Origin: Paenibacillus silvae | GTDB lineage: Bacteria > Bacillota > Bacilli > Paenibacillales > Paenibacillaceae | Reading direction: 5' to 3' | DNA length: 64,000 nucleotides | Assembly (NCBI RefSeq): GCF_014639235.1 | Contig: NZ_BMFU01000009.1 | Span: 62,001-126,000, forward strand | Shown: positions 24,457-33,836 of the stretch, in pieces | Position numbering within the stretch: position 1 is the stretch's first letter | Layout: the number at the start of each line of letters is the position of its first letter | Notes under the pieces: model-generated | Databases searched by the model: none | What the model saw: the letters and a program-made list of their open reading frames with translations, nothing else | Told to the model about the DNA's origin: nothing | Made by a program: the position numbers and the translations under genes

Positions 24457-25407
24457 TCAGGATGATTTGCCTTGAACAAGCTTCCAGTTCACGATGGAGA
24501 ACAGGGCAATGATCAGGAACATGCCCCACCCAACAGCAGCACCGTAGCCAAAGTAATTGTTGATGAAGGATTCGCGGTACAAGTACAGCACAATCGTCAT
24601 ACCTGCCGCTCCGGCTCCGCCGTCATTGCCTACAAGCACCTGCGGTTCAGTGAACAGCTGCATGCCGCCAATGGTGGAGGTGATGACCGTGAACAGGATG
24701 ACTGGACGCAGCATAGGAATCGTAATGCGAAAGAAGGACTGTACCGCAGATGCGCCATCGATGCGGGCCGCTTCATACAAAGTCTGCGGGATGCTCTGCA
24801 ATCCGGCCAGATAGATGATGGCGTTATATCCCGTCCAGCGCCACACGACCATAGAGGATATGGCCACCTTGATGCCCCATGGTGCATTCAGCCACTCGAC
24901 CACCGGAAGGCCGACCGATTGCAGCAGATAGTTCAGAAAGCCGTAATTGTTAGCGAACAGCGCACCAAAGATGATCGCTACCGCTACAATAGACGTGACG
25001 TTTGGCAGAAAGTAACCGACCCGGAATAAAGTGCGAAACTTGATGAAAGGTGCATGTAGCAGGAATGCGATAATTAGCGCAAAGAAAAGCATCGGAATGG
25101 TCGAATAAATCCAGATCATAAAAGTGTTGCCCACCGCTTGCCAGAATTCGGCGTCTGTGAGCATGTATTTGAAATTGTTCAAGCCGTTATAGGTCATTAC
25201 GCCGATGCCATCCCATTTGTGGAAGGCCAGATACAGCGAGAAGGCAATGGGAAACAGTCCGAACACAGCGAACAGAATATAAAAAGGCGAGATGGCGGCA
25301 TAAAGCGCACGATGCTCCCATATGCGGGCCCAGAGTGATTTATGCCGATCCAGATCGGGCTGGAATGGGCCGGAATCCGGCGACATGCGAGGTTCGGTGA
25401 CAGCCAT
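24457..25407 (-). CDS. Sugar ABC transporter permease, MalF type (second system)
   Basis: 316 aa, ATG with AAAGGAGGA seven bases upstream. Six transmembrane helices after a polar 30-residue N-terminus. EAA loop LYEAARIDGASAVQSFFRIT followed by IPMLRP. Channel partner of the MalG-type protein. No ATPase gene is present, so a shared one is presumed. Confidence 0.92.
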   Translation of the reverse strand: MAVTEPRMSPDSGPFQPDLDRHKSLWARIWEHRALYAAISPFYILFAVFGLFPIAFSLYLAFHKWDGIGVMTYNGLNNFKYMLTDAEFWQAVGNTFMIWIYSTIPMLFFALIIAFLLHAPFIKFRTLFRVGYFLPNVTSIVAVAIIFGALFANNYGFLNYLLQSVGLPVVEWLNAPWGIKVAISSMVVWRWTGYNAIIYLAGLQSIPQTLYEAARIDGASAVQSFFRITIPMLRPVILFTVITSTIGGMQLFTEPQVLVGNDGGAGAAGMTIVLYLYRESFINNYFGYGAAVGWGMFLIIALFSIVNWKLVQGKSS

Positions 25408-25437
25408 ATCAATTCCTCCTTTGCGGATAACGAAAGC

Positions 25438-25600
25438 ACATCAAACGAAACGAAACGAAACGGAACGGAAGCCGATAGAACCAACGAAACCTGGTAGAAC
25501 CAGCGAAACCCATTGAAAGCACGAAATCCAGCAAATCCAACATCACGAAATCCAACCAATCCAACCAAACAAGTAGAGGCTGCGAAAACCAATAAGAGCA
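25438..25600. repeat. AACGAAACG-rich low-complexity spacer inside the operon
   Basis: Starts with CGAAACGAAACGAAACGG and decays into repeated GAAACC, GAAATCC and CAATCCAAC units. It separates the binding-protein gene from the permeases by about 250 bp. The long frame across it on the minus strand is only a product of the repeats. Confidence 0.55.
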
Positions 25601-25657
25601 AATGCCCATTATGGGAACGACGAGCGGACAGCATCATATAAAACCATAACGCCTGCC

Positions 25658-26932
25658 TTACCGTTGCAGCTCCCGCTCAACGCGGTGCACGGTATCCGGC
25701 CAGACCTGCTGCGGGTCGGCGTTTTGTTTGGCAATATCGTTCAGCCGCCGCGTAATGATGTTGTGTACCGATGGATATCGTTCGCCAAAAAAGGCATCCG
25801 GCACATGCTGCGCCGATTCGGCAAATACGGGTCCCGTTGCCTGCCCGCCGAAGAAAGGCTCCTTCTCTTTCATGACTGGTGCATCGAACACACCTGGAGC
25901 GGACGGGAACAGATTAATTGTCTTATATTGCTCGAGCTGATTCTCTGGACTCTGCAGCCAGCGAATGAGCTCGAAGGCCTCCTTGGGATGTTTGCTCGAT
26001 TTCAAAATAGAGAGAAAGGAGCCGCCATTATTACCGTCTCCACCCGGAGCACGAGTGACACGCCACTGGCCGGAGGTATCAGGTGCTGCCTCCTGAAGCA
26101 CCTGCTTCATCCAGACCGCGCCAACGAAGGAAGCAATCTCTCCGTTATTCATCGCCGCATTCCAGCCCGGTGTCCAGCCGTCGGCATTAGCCAGCAGTCC
26201 CTTTTCCTTGAAGGCAACGGCTGTATCCCAGCTTTTGCGTACAGCAGGGGAGTCCATGCCGATGAACGAGCCATCGGGACGGAAGTAGCGCTCGGCAGCT
26301 TGGGAGAGTACTTGGTTGTAAACGCTTCCAATATTGTCGGTCAGAAAAACCTTCCCACCGAGCTTATCCTTGATCTGTTCCCCGGCAGCAGCATAGGCAT
26401 CCCAGTTATTGATCTGACGCGCAACCTCCTCCGGTTCGGATGGCAAACCTGCTTGTTTGAAAAGATCAGCGCGATAGAAGAGGGCTGTCGGTCCCGTGTC
26501 CATTGGAAAACCAATCATCTGTCCGCTTGGTGTCACACCCTGCTTCCATTTCCAAGGCAAATACTGATCCTCGATCTCCCCCGCGCCAAGATCATACAAA
26601 TTATAGAAACGATCTTCACTTGGGAATAATTCCATAATCCAGTCGTTAAGGGCAACAATGTCCGGCTCACCTGAGCGCGCGGCGAGGGTGGTTTTGAGCT
26701 TGGCTTTGAAATCTCCACCAATCTTCTGCGCCGTCAGTTCAATATTCGGGAACTTTTCCTTGGCCTTGGCAATGAGCTTATCATCAATGGAGCGGTTCCA
26801 ATACCATAATGTAAGCGTCACCTTTTTGCTGGAAACTGAATCATCCTGTCCCGGCCAGAACGAGCATCCGCTGATCAGCAGGACACAGACCATGATAATG
26901 GCTGTCCAGTAGGTTCTTTTTCGGCGGATCAT
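25658..26932 (-). CDS. Extracellular sugar-binding lipoprotein (second CUT1 system)
   Basis: 424 aa from ATG 26932, placed 8 nt after GAGGGGG; an ATG two codons earlier is too close to that site. Signal peptide with lipobox LISGC. Solute-binding family 1 features: VTLTLWYWNRSIDDKLI, then GEPDIVALNDWIMELFP and GFPMDTGPTALFYRADLFKQAG; ligand-pocket aromatics WTPGW. First gene of the operon, divergent from the ribA-like gene. No adjacent dedicated regulator. Confidence 0.92.
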   Translation of the reverse strand: MIRRKRTYWTAIIMVCVLLISGCSFWPGQDDSVSSKKVTLTLWYWNRSIDDKLIAKAKEKFPNIELTAQKIGGDFKAKLKTTLAARSGEPDIVALNDWIMELFPSEDRFYNLYDLGAGEIEDQYLPWKWKQGVTPSGQMIGFPMDTGPTALFYRADLFKQAGLPSEPEEVARQINNWDAYAAAGEQIKDKLGGKVFLTDNIGSVYNQVLSQAAERYFRPDGSFIGMDSPAVRKSWDTAVAFKEKGLLANADGWTPGWNAAMNNGEIASFVGAVWMKQVLQEAAPDTSGQWRVTRAPGGDGNNGGSFLSILKSSKHPKEAFELIRWLQSPENQLEQYKTINLFPSAPGVFDAPVMKEKEPFFGGQATGPVFAESAQHVPDAFFGERYPSVHNIITRRLNDIAKQNADPQQVWPDTVHRVERELQR

Positions 26933-27333
26933 GTGCATAACCCCCTCATCATTAGGTTTGAGGCAAGAAGTATTAAGGACGGCAGCTGGACTGTTTGGAC
27001 TACACGAATAGTGTATGAACAGTTTCTAAACTCATACCCAATATTCCGCGATTGAAACACAATTTTGTGTCCATTGCGTAACATAATTTCAGTAGTTACT
27101 GAAAAAATAAAAGTTACTTGACACATTATAATTTTTATTCTAAACTAACTTACATTAAGTAACTAATGATGGTGAGAAAAATATAGATATGTTCCATTGC
27201 TATGCAAAGGGTGGCATACAAGGTTGCTTTGAGGTTGCTGTATTCGAGGCCGCTGTAACAGTGATCCAAGATCACATTGGCTACGAATGTATTATATTAT
27301 GAGAAGAACATGGCTTAACAGGAGGAACGAACG
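26933..27333. other. Divergent promoter region
   Basis: AT-rich. TATAAT-like hexamers face the binding-protein gene near 27126-27133. A short palindrome GTGATC-CAA-GATCAC (27261-27275) lies about 60 bp before the ribA-like gene and may be an operator. No gene or RNA structure seen. Confidence 0.4.
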
Positions 27334-28101
27334 ATGATCAATTCACATATTATTCAACTGCTTGCCCCTAAAATTCAGACTTTTCCGAGTGGAAAAGAAT
27401 TCATATATCTGGTGGGACCGATTAAGCTCCCGGTTAACCTGGATGGAGAGACGCGCACATTTCAGTGGTACAGCTGGCTGAAATCGGACAAAGCGATGGA
27501 GAGCGGCGAACTGATCGCTTCCCTCGCAGATGCCGAGCTGGCCGAACGCCAGCAATCCAGCGTGCTGGTGTATGGTGATTTCGCTGAAGCACAGGATGCG
27601 CTCATTCGTATGCACAGCATCTGTCACACGGGTGATATTTTCGGCAGCAAGCGCTGTGACTGCGGCTACCAGCTGGAGCAGTCCATGAAGATGATTGCTG
27701 CACACGGCGCAGGTGCGTTGTTCTATCTTGCGAATCATGAAGGACGTGGCATTGGCTTGTTCAGCAAAGCGATGGCTTATATTTTGCAAGAGGAAGGTCT
27801 GGATACGGTAGATGCGAACCTGCAGCTCGGCTTCACCGATGATGCTCGTAATTATGACGATGCGATTGCAGTACTGCGTGCGCTTCGCCAGGCTCCGGTG
27901 ACGTTGATCACGAACAACCCTCGTAAACTGGCTGCTTTGCAGGAAGCAGGGCTAAATGTCGGTGGACGTGTTCCGCTGTGGGGAGATCGCTCTGCGTACA
28001 ACGAGAAATATCTGCAAACCAAAGTAAGCCGTTCCGGTCACCTGGCAGACAGTGCCGGTTTGGCTGGGGCAGAGACGCTGCTTCCGCATGCGCAGGCGTG
28101 A
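27334..28101 (+). CDS. GTP cyclohydrolase II-type protein (RibA-like)
   Basis: 255 aa, ATG after AGGAGG. GTP cyclohydrolase II opens GTP to start riboflavin synthesis, using zinc. Zinc ligands are present in HSICHTGDIFGSKRCDCG (one Cys, then CxC), the phosphate loop is HEGRGIGLFSKAMAY (usual QEGRGIG), and the DDAR and LITNNPRKL segments match the active site. Unlike Bacillus RibBA it has no DHBP synthase half and is not in a rib operon. Differences from consensus (Ile for Glu in HSEC, His for Gln) may mean a paralogue with a shifted role. Confidence 0.82.
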   Translation: MINSHIIQLLAPKIQTFPSGKEFIYLVGPIKLPVNLDGETRTFQWYSWLKSDKAMESGELIASLADAELAERQQSSVLVYGDFAEAQDALIRMHSICHTGDIFGSKRCDCGYQLEQSMKMIAAHGAGALFYLANHEGRGIGLFSKAMAYILQEEGLDTVDANLQLGFTDDARNYDDAIAVLRALRQAPVTLITNNPRKLAALQEAGLNVGGRVPLWGDRSAYNEKYLQTKVSRSGHLADSAGLAGAETLLPHAQA

Positions 28102-28180
28102 TGTAATCAACGAACTGACATAAAAAGAACTGAAACGAGAAATGAAAAACGAAATAAGGGGCCTCAGGCCTGACATAAAT

Positions 28181-28229
28181 GGGCTGCTACTGCACTTTTC
28201 ACATGAAAAGGAGCGTTAGCAGTCCTTTT
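28181..28229 (+). terminator. Leader terminator upstream of glpP-glpK
   Basis: GGGCTGCTA (28181-28189) / TAGCAGTCC (28217-28225) with an inner CTTTTCACATGAAAAG hairpin and a short T-run. It could end the ribA-like transcript or be a GlpP-controlled leader terminator, since it precedes glpP by about 90 bp. Confidence 0.6.
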
Positions 28230-28320
28230 GTCATTACCCGATTTGTGTTCGAAGTGGCTTGCCGTTGATGTGTGACGAATTATACAATATAGTCATCTGA
28301 TGAATGCAGGGGGAACGAAG

Positions 28321-28887
28321 GTGCCATTTGAGGGACAGCGTATTTTGCCAGCTGCAAAGAGCATGAAGCAGTTTGAAGCGATAATCGAAGGGCCTTATAC
28401 CTACGGGGTCATGTTGGAGACACACATTGCACAGCTTCAGAGCATGATGGAGCGGGCGCGCCGGTATGAGAAGAATATTCTGCTGCATGCCGATCTGGTG
28501 CAGGGGCTGAAGAATGATGAATACGCAGCAGAGTATCTGTGTCAGCATATCCGTCCGGCAGGACTGATCTCTACACGGGCCAGCATCATCCAGAAAGCAA
28601 AGCAAAAAGGCATTACGGCCATTCAGCGGGTATTTCTGCTGGACACACATGCACTCGAGAAAAGCTACCAGCTGCTTGCCAAAACACAGCCTGACTACAT
28701 CGAGGTATTACCCGGGGTGATCCCGCATATTATCGCGGAGGTATCCGAGCGAACGGGCATTCCGATTATTGCAGGCGGGTTGATTCGTACACCGGAAGAG
28801 GTGGAGCTTGCGCTCGGGGTTGGAGCAGCGGCAGTAACAACATCCAATGCTGATTTGATCAAGCATTTCAAGAAATCGCTTACATGA
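28321..28887 (+). CDS. glpP: Glycerol operon antiterminator GlpP
   Basis: 188 aa using GTG 28321, which has GGGGG seven bases upstream; the ATG at 28300 lacks a site. TIM-barrel-like GlpP family: VMLETHIAQLQSMMERAR, ILLHADLVQGLKNDEYAAEYL, then PDYIEVLPGVIPHIIAEV and PIIAGGLIRTPEEVELAL (phosphate-binding end). GlpP with glycerol-3-phosphate prevents termination in glp leaders. It is followed 26 bp later by glpK, and glpD downstream has a matching leader terminator. Confidence 0.93.
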   Translation: MPFEGQRILPAAKSMKQFEAIIEGPYTYGVMLETHIAQLQSMMERARRYEKNILLHADLVQGLKNDEYAAEYLCQHIRPAGLISTRASIIQKAKQKGITAIQRVFLLDTHALEKSYQLLAKTQPDYIEVLPGVIPHIIAEVSERTGIPIIAGGLIRTPEEVELALGVGAAAVTTSNADLIKHFKKSLT

Positions 28888-28913
28888 TAATGGTATGTAC
28901 AGGAGGGTTCCGT

Positions 28914-30401
28914 ATGGAAAAATTTATTCTGGCCCTGGATCAGGGCACAACAAGCTCCCGAGCAATACTTTTTAACCACAGCGGCGAGATTGTACACATC
29001 GCACAACAGGAGTTTCCGCAGTATTTTCCCAAGCCGGGCTGGGTGGAGCAGAACGCCAACGAAATCTGGAGCTCTATTCTGGCGGTTATGGCATCATGTC
29101 TGGCTGAGAGCGGCATCAAGCCCGCACAGATTGCAGGGATCGGCATCACGAATCAACGGGAAACCGCAGTCGTCTGGGATAAGCAAACGGGCAGACCGAT
29201 CTATAATGCGGTGGTATGGCAGTCCAGACAGACAGCATCGATCTGTGATGAGTTGAAAACGCAAGGGCTGGATGACTTGTTTCATCAGAAAACAGGTCTG
29301 CTGATCGATCCATACTTCTCGGGCACGAAAGTGAAATGGATTCTGGATCATGTGCCTGGTGCCCGCGAACGGGCCGAAAAGGGAGAGCTGCTGTTTGGCA
29401 CGATTGACAGCTGGCTGATCTGGAAACTGAGCGGTGGAACACATGTGACGGACGTATCCAACGCCTCGCGTACATTGATATACAACATTTACGATCTGCA
29501 GTGGGATGATGAATTGCTGGGCATTCTGGATATCCCTAAGGCAATGCTGCCGGAAGTACGTGGCTCCTCTGAAATATACGCACATACGACAGACTATCAC
29601 TTCTTCGGTCACCGGGTTCCGATTGCAGGGGCGGCAGGGGATCAGCAGGCTGCGCTCTTTGGTCAAAGATGTTATACCAAGGGCAGTATGAAAAATACAT
29701 ATGGCACCGGGTGCTTCATGCTCATGAACACGGGAGAAGTGCCTGTGCAATCCGACCATGGGCTGATTACAACGATTGCCTGGGGAGTTGACGGCAAGGT
29801 TCATTATGCGCTGGAGGGCAGCATCTTCGTGGCTGGCTCGGCTTTGCAGTGGCTGCGGGACGGTCTGCGCATGCTTCGTTCCTCCAAGGATAGCGAAGAC
29901 TATGCCAAGCGGGTACCGACAACGGATGGAGTCTATATGGTACCAGCCTTTGTCGGGCTCGGAAGCCCGTATTGGGACAGTGATGTGAAGGGAGCGATAT
30001 TTGGTCTTACCCGCGGCACAACGAAGGAACATTTTATCCGTGCAGCACTGGAGGCGCTGGCTTATCAGACCAAGGATGTACTGGGAGCGATGGTGACGGA
30101 TTCTGGCTATCCGGTTCATACTTTACGGGTGGACGGTGGTGCTGCAGCAAATGATTTTCTGATGCAGTTCCAAAGCGATATTCTGGGCATTCCGGTAGAG
30201 CGTCCATCGGTGAACGAAACAACAGCACTTGGGGCAGCGTATCTGGCAGGTTTGGCAGTCGGATTCTGGTCCGGGGCAGATGAACTGAACAATCATGATC
30301 ATACGGAGCGTGTCTTCGAAGCGGTGATGGCGGACGATGAGCGGCAGCAGTTGTATTCCGGCTGGCAGCGAGCAGTGAAGGCTGCGATGGCTTTCAAATA
30401 A
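28914..30401 (+). CDS. glpK: Glycerol kinase
   Basis: 495 aa from ATG 28914 (AGGAGG upstream). It phosphorylates glycerol to glycerol-3-phosphate. FGGY-family motifs: ILALDQGTTSSRAILF, GITNQRETAVVWD, then GAAGDQQAALFGQRC and VDGGAAANDFLMQFQ. The YHFFGH region contains the histidine position that HPr phosphorylates in Gram-positive enzymes, so PTS control is likely. No glpF is present here, so glycerol uptake must be encoded elsewhere or be passive. Confidence 0.96.
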   Translation: MEKFILALDQGTTSSRAILFNHSGEIVHIAQQEFPQYFPKPGWVEQNANEIWSSILAVMASCLAESGIKPAQIAGIGITNQRETAVVWDKQTGRPIYNAVVWQSRQTASICDELKTQGLDDLFHQKTGLLIDPYFSGTKVKWILDHVPGARERAEKGELLFGTIDSWLIWKLSGGTHVTDVSNASRTLIYNIYDLQWDDELLGILDIPKAMLPEVRGSSEIYAHTTDYHFFGHRVPIAGAAGDQQAALFGQRCYTKGSMKNTYGTGCFMLMNTGEVPVQSDHGLITTIAWGVDGKVHYALEGSIFVAGSALQWLRDGLRMLRSSKDSEDYAKRVPTTDGVYMVPAFVGLGSPYWDSDVKGAIFGLTRGTTKEHFIRAALEALAYQTKDVLGAMVTDSGYPVHTLRVDGGAAANDFLMQFQSDILGIPVERPSVNETTALGAAYLAGLAVGFWSGADELNNHDHTERVFEAVMADDERQQLYSGWQRAVKAAMAFK

Positions 30402-30671
30402 AGCCCGTTATACGGTTGGAAGACAAGGGACAGAGGAGAACTTTTCTCTATTACAACAAATGGTCATTTGTACTTTTTCGTTAAATATATGTTATTAATG
30501 AGATTTATTGGTGGAAAAAGATGTATGATTTACAGGGATTATATTCCTGTTATGCATGAAGGGTTTGCCCACAATAAGGAAAAATAAAAATTTAGTGGGT
30601 TGCTTTGAAAATACATCCTTGTGCTAAAAAAACTTTTTGAATTGTTTTTGAATATTGTGTCAAATCAGGCC

Positions 30672-30700
30672 TTCACGCCGCCGAAAATCTGTGATAGGAT
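30672..30700 (+). promoter_or_regulatory. Probable sigma-A promoter of glpD
   Basis: TTCACG, 17-bp spacer, TAGGAT. A start near 30707 would give a leader that begins just before the 30740 hairpin. The rest of 30402-30671 is AT-rich with no gene. Confidence 0.45.
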
Positions 30701-30739
30701 TATGTTACAAGTTAAAAAATGATGTCTGGAGATCGGGAG

Positions 30740-30789
30740 GGACCACGTGCGTTCAGCAATTGCTGAACGAATGACGTGGTCCTTTTTTT
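30740..30789 (+). terminator. GlpP-controlled leader terminator of glpD
   Basis: GGACCACGT (30740-30748) / ACGTGGTCC (30774-30782) followed by seven T. The loop holds a perfect 18-bp palindrome GTTCAGCAATTGCTGAAC. It lies 46 bp before the glpD start. In Bacillus GlpP antiterminates at such a glpD leader hairpin, so glpD expression should require glycerol-3-phosphate. Confidence 0.8.
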
Positions 30790-30834
30790 GTTGTTTTTTT
30801 AGAGAAAATAAGGGAAATAATGGGGGTTCATCAT

Positions 30835-32493
30835 ATGGCGATCATGTTCTCGGCAGCACAACGAACAGAAATAATGGAGCAAATGTCGAATGCACAATTT
30901 GACGTGTTGATTATCGGAGGTGGCATTACGGGAGCAGGCATTGCACTGGACGCTGTGTCTCGTGGGCTGAAGACGGCTTTGGTGGAAATGCAGGATTTTG
31001 CGGCAGGTACATCAAGCCGCTCGACCAAGCTGGTTCACGGCGGCTTGCGGTATTTGAAGCAGTTTGAAGTGAAAATGGTCGCCGAGGTAGGGCGGGAGCG
31101 GGAGGTTGTCTATGAGAATGGTCCGCACGTCACTACACCTGAGCCGATGCTGCTGCCTATCTACACGGACGGTACATTTGGCCGTTTCAGCACCTCCATC
31201 GGTTTGATGGTGTATGACACGCTTGCGGGAGTGAAGCGCAGTGAACGGCGGCAGATGTTGAATGCCAGTGAAGCTGCTGCGGCTGAGCCTTTACTGCGGA
31301 AGCAGGGGCTGCTGGGAGGCGGGCGTTATGTGGAGTATCGGACAGATGATGCGAGACTAACCATTGAAGTCATGAAGGAAGCGGTCCGGCGCGGAGCATT
31401 GGCGGTCAACTATGTGAAGGCATCCTCCTTCCTGAAGGAAGACGGGATCATTACAGGCATTCAGGCGGTGGATCAACTGAATGGAAGCAGCTATACACTT
31501 CGGGCCAAAAAAGTGATTAACGCTTCGGGGCCTTGGGTGGATACGCTGCGTGAAGTGGATGGCTCGCGCCAAGGCAAAACGCTGCAGCTGACCAAGGGCA
31601 TTCATCTGGTATTTGATGGTGCACGATTTCCGCTGCGGCAGGCGGTTTATTTTGATACACCGGATGGACGCATGGTCTTTGCTGTGCCGCGAGACGGCAA
31701 AACCTATGTAGGCACAACAGATACAGTGTACCGTGAAGACCCGGCGCACCCGTTAATCTCGGAAGCGGATCGTGATTATGTCATTGACGCGGTGAACGGC
31801 ATGTTCCCGGATGTTCAGATTCGTGCAGAGGATGTCGAATCCGGATGGGCAGGCGTGCGTCCGCTCATTCATGAGGAGGGCAAGGGCCCTTCCGAGATTT
31901 CACGTAAGGATGAAGTCTGGGTATCGGATTCAGGTCTGATTACGATTGCTGGCGGTAAGCTGACGGGTTACCGCAAAATGGCCGAGATGGTTGTGGATCT
32001 GGTTGCACGTCAGCTGCAGCAGGAATACGGGGACAGCATTGGCCCGTGTGTCACCAAAAAGATGCCCATCTCTGGTGGGCACGTTGGCGGCTCAACCGGA
32101 TACGTATCGTATACCGAACGCAAAATCAAGGACGGTGTTGCATTGGGACTGGATCGGCGTGTGGCGGAGCGTCTTGCCCGCACCTATGGCTCCAATGTTG
32201 ATGCGCTGTATGAGCGTATGCCTGAACCGCGGACCAAGGCGGAGCTTCATGGCATGCCGCAAGAACTTTTGCTGATGCTTCGTTATGCAATGGAGGAAGA
32301 GATGGCGGCTACGCCGACAGATTTCTGGGTACGCAGAACGGCGGATTTATTTTTTCGCATTGACGAGGTTCGTCGTTACAAATCAGCAGTCAGCGCTTAT
32401 ATGGCGGAGCAGCTAGGCTGGTCCGAACAGCAGACGGAAGCTTACATGAAACAGCTGGATCAACTGCTGCTGGAAGCATCCGGAAAGAGCTAG
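30835..32493 (+). CDS. glpD: Aerobic glycerol-3-phosphate dehydrogenase
   Basis: 552 aa from ATG 30835 (GGGGG eight bases upstream; an ATG five codons earlier is the alternative). FAD enzyme that oxidises glycerol-3-phosphate to DHAP and feeds electrons to quinone. N-terminal FAD site VLIIGGGITGAGIALDAVSRG; GTSSRSTKLVHGGLRYL and INASGPWVD are GlpD hallmarks; GGKLTGYRKMAE completes the FAD pocket. It follows the antiterminated leader and shares the glycerol pathway with glpP-glpK. Confidence 0.96.
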   Translation: MAIMFSAAQRTEIMEQMSNAQFDVLIIGGGITGAGIALDAVSRGLKTALVEMQDFAAGTSSRSTKLVHGGLRYLKQFEVKMVAEVGREREVVYENGPHVTTPEPMLLPIYTDGTFGRFSTSIGLMVYDTLAGVKRSERRQMLNASEAAAAEPLLRKQGLLGGGRYVEYRTDDARLTIEVMKEAVRRGALAVNYVKASSFLKEDGIITGIQAVDQLNGSSYTLRAKKVINASGPWVDTLREVDGSRQGKTLQLTKGIHLVFDGARFPLRQAVYFDTPDGRMVFAVPRDGKTYVGTTDTVYREDPAHPLISEADRDYVIDAVNGMFPDVQIRAEDVESGWAGVRPLIHEEGKGPSEISRKDEVWVSDSGLITIAGGKLTGYRKMAEMVVDLVARQLQQEYGDSIGPCVTKKMPISGGHVGGSTGYVSYTERKIKDGVALGLDRRVAERLARTYGSNVDALYERMPEPRTKAELHGMPQELLLMLRYAMEEEMAATPTDFWVRRTADLFFRIDEVRRYKSAVSAYMAEQLGWSEQQTEAYMKQLDQLLLEASGKS

Positions 32494-32564
32494 GGCGGCA
32501 GGATTTTGTAGATCTGGGTCGAATGGAACATGTAAGCGCGTAACACAGAGAGGGGATTACATCC

Positions 32565-33569
32565 ATGACATTACAGATCGGTATCATTGGCACGGGTTGG
32601 TTCAGCAAAGTACACGCAGATATTATTACTCGTATGGAAGGTGTTCGTGTCGCAAGTGTATGCGGGACAACGCTTGAAAAGGCGGAAGCGATGGCTTCCG
32701 TATATGATGCTGCCGGATACGAGCAGTTGGAGCATATGCTGGATGGGGAGAAGCTGGATGCCGTATACGTCTGTGTACCTCCAATGTCTCACGGGTCCAT
32801 TGAAGCCGAGTTGATTAAGCGAGGAATACCTTTTCTGGTAGAGAAACCGCTGAGTACCGGAATGGACATACCGCTCCACATCGTAGAGCAGGTGCAGCAG
32901 TCACGCTTGTTAACCTCTGTAGGATACCATTTCCGTTATCAGGAGGCGGTCCAGGTCATGAAGCAAGCCATGCAGGAGCAGAAGGTAGGCATGGCGCTGG
33001 GGCGCTGGATGGGCGGAATGCCTGGGGTCAGCTGGTGGCGTCGCCAGGAAGGCTCGGGAGGGCAGTTTGTCGAACAGACAACACATATCGTCGATTTGCT
33101 CCGCTTCTGTGCAGGTGAAGTGACGGAGGTCTACGCCGTCGCAGCCCAGCGCAGCATGCATGAGAAGCATGAGCATGTAACCGTGGCTGATGTGGCCAAT
33201 GTGACGCTGAAGCTGGAGAGCGGTGCTATTGCAAGCATTGCGAATACGTGCCTGCTTCCTGATGGTGAAGGCGGGGCGGGACTTCAATTTTACACGGATG
33301 CCGGTGTATGGGATTGGACGCCAGAGCGTCTTCTTGTGCCGGATGCAGCTTCACATCCGATGGCAGGACTTGAGGTTGCAGAGGGGCCTAACCCGTATGA
33401 ACGGGAGAACGAGGCATTTATTCATGCTCTGCGAACCGGTGACCGTTCCCGCATCTTGTCCGACTATGCGGATGCCTGCCGCACCCAAGAGATCACAACC
33501 GCTGCACAAGCATCGGTGGAGTCAGGGCTGCCTGTAAAGCTCCAGTCCTCATCGCACGTCGCTCGGTAG
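32565..33569 (+). CDS. Gfo/Idh/MocA-family oxidoreductase
   Basis: 334 aa, ATG with GAGAGGGG upstream. NAD(P)-binding GIIGTGWFSKVHADII; the family EKP motif appears as FLVEKPLSTG; the substrate-domain helix GQFVEQTTHIVDLLRF carries the usual catalytic-type His. Typical members interconvert sugars or inositols; substrate not deducible. It is 71 bp downstream of glpD and may be co-transcribed. Confidence 0.9.
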   Translation: MTLQIGIIGTGWFSKVHADIITRMEGVRVASVCGTTLEKAEAMASVYDAAGYEQLEHMLDGEKLDAVYVCVPPMSHGSIEAELIKRGIPFLVEKPLSTGMDIPLHIVEQVQQSRLLTSVGYHFRYQEAVQVMKQAMQEQKVGMALGRWMGGMPGVSWWRRQEGSGGQFVEQTTHIVDLLRFCAGEVTEVYAVAAQRSMHEKHEHVTVADVANVTLKLESGAIASIANTCLLPDGEGGAGLQFYTDAGVWDWTPERLLVPDAASHPMAGLEVAEGPNPYERENEAFIHALRTGDRSRILSDYADACRTQEITTAAQASVESGLPVKLQSSSHVAR

Positions 33570-33697
33570 AAGAGAAATCATGGCTGCCAATAAAGAATTC
33601 AGAGGCGGTATGCTAGTTGTAACATAAAGCTTCGACCGATATTCAATGGAGTTTCATCACAGCTTCAGCAGTGCTTTCACCTATAGCTGCAAAACGC

Positions 33698-33751
33698 AAA
33701 TACGCCTGCAACCCGAACCCTTTTCTCTATGGTTCTGGTGCAGGCGTATTT
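33698..33751. terminator. Long bidirectional terminator hairpin
   Basis: AAATACGCCTGCA (33698-33710) pairs perfectly with TGCAGGCGTATTT (33739-33751), with inner GAACC/GGTTC. It lies between the convergent oxidoreductase and HxlR genes. A/T runs at both bases of the stem. Confidence 0.75.
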
Positions 33752-33836
33752 ATGTTGCTCGCCAATTGTAGCGTGAGCCGTCGTTCTATCAGAAAAGCTA
33801 GCCCTTTGTTTTTGCCTTGGCGTTCATTTAACCAAG

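Noticed and set aside
25197..25637. 146-codon minus-strand frame with repeated Gly-Phe-Arg words
   Set aside because: It runs over the low-complexity spacer and into the permease gene in another frame; no ribosome site.
29094..30119. 341-codon minus-strand frame inside glpK
   Set aside because: Shadow of the glycerol kinase codons; rich in Cys/His/Arg without any motif.
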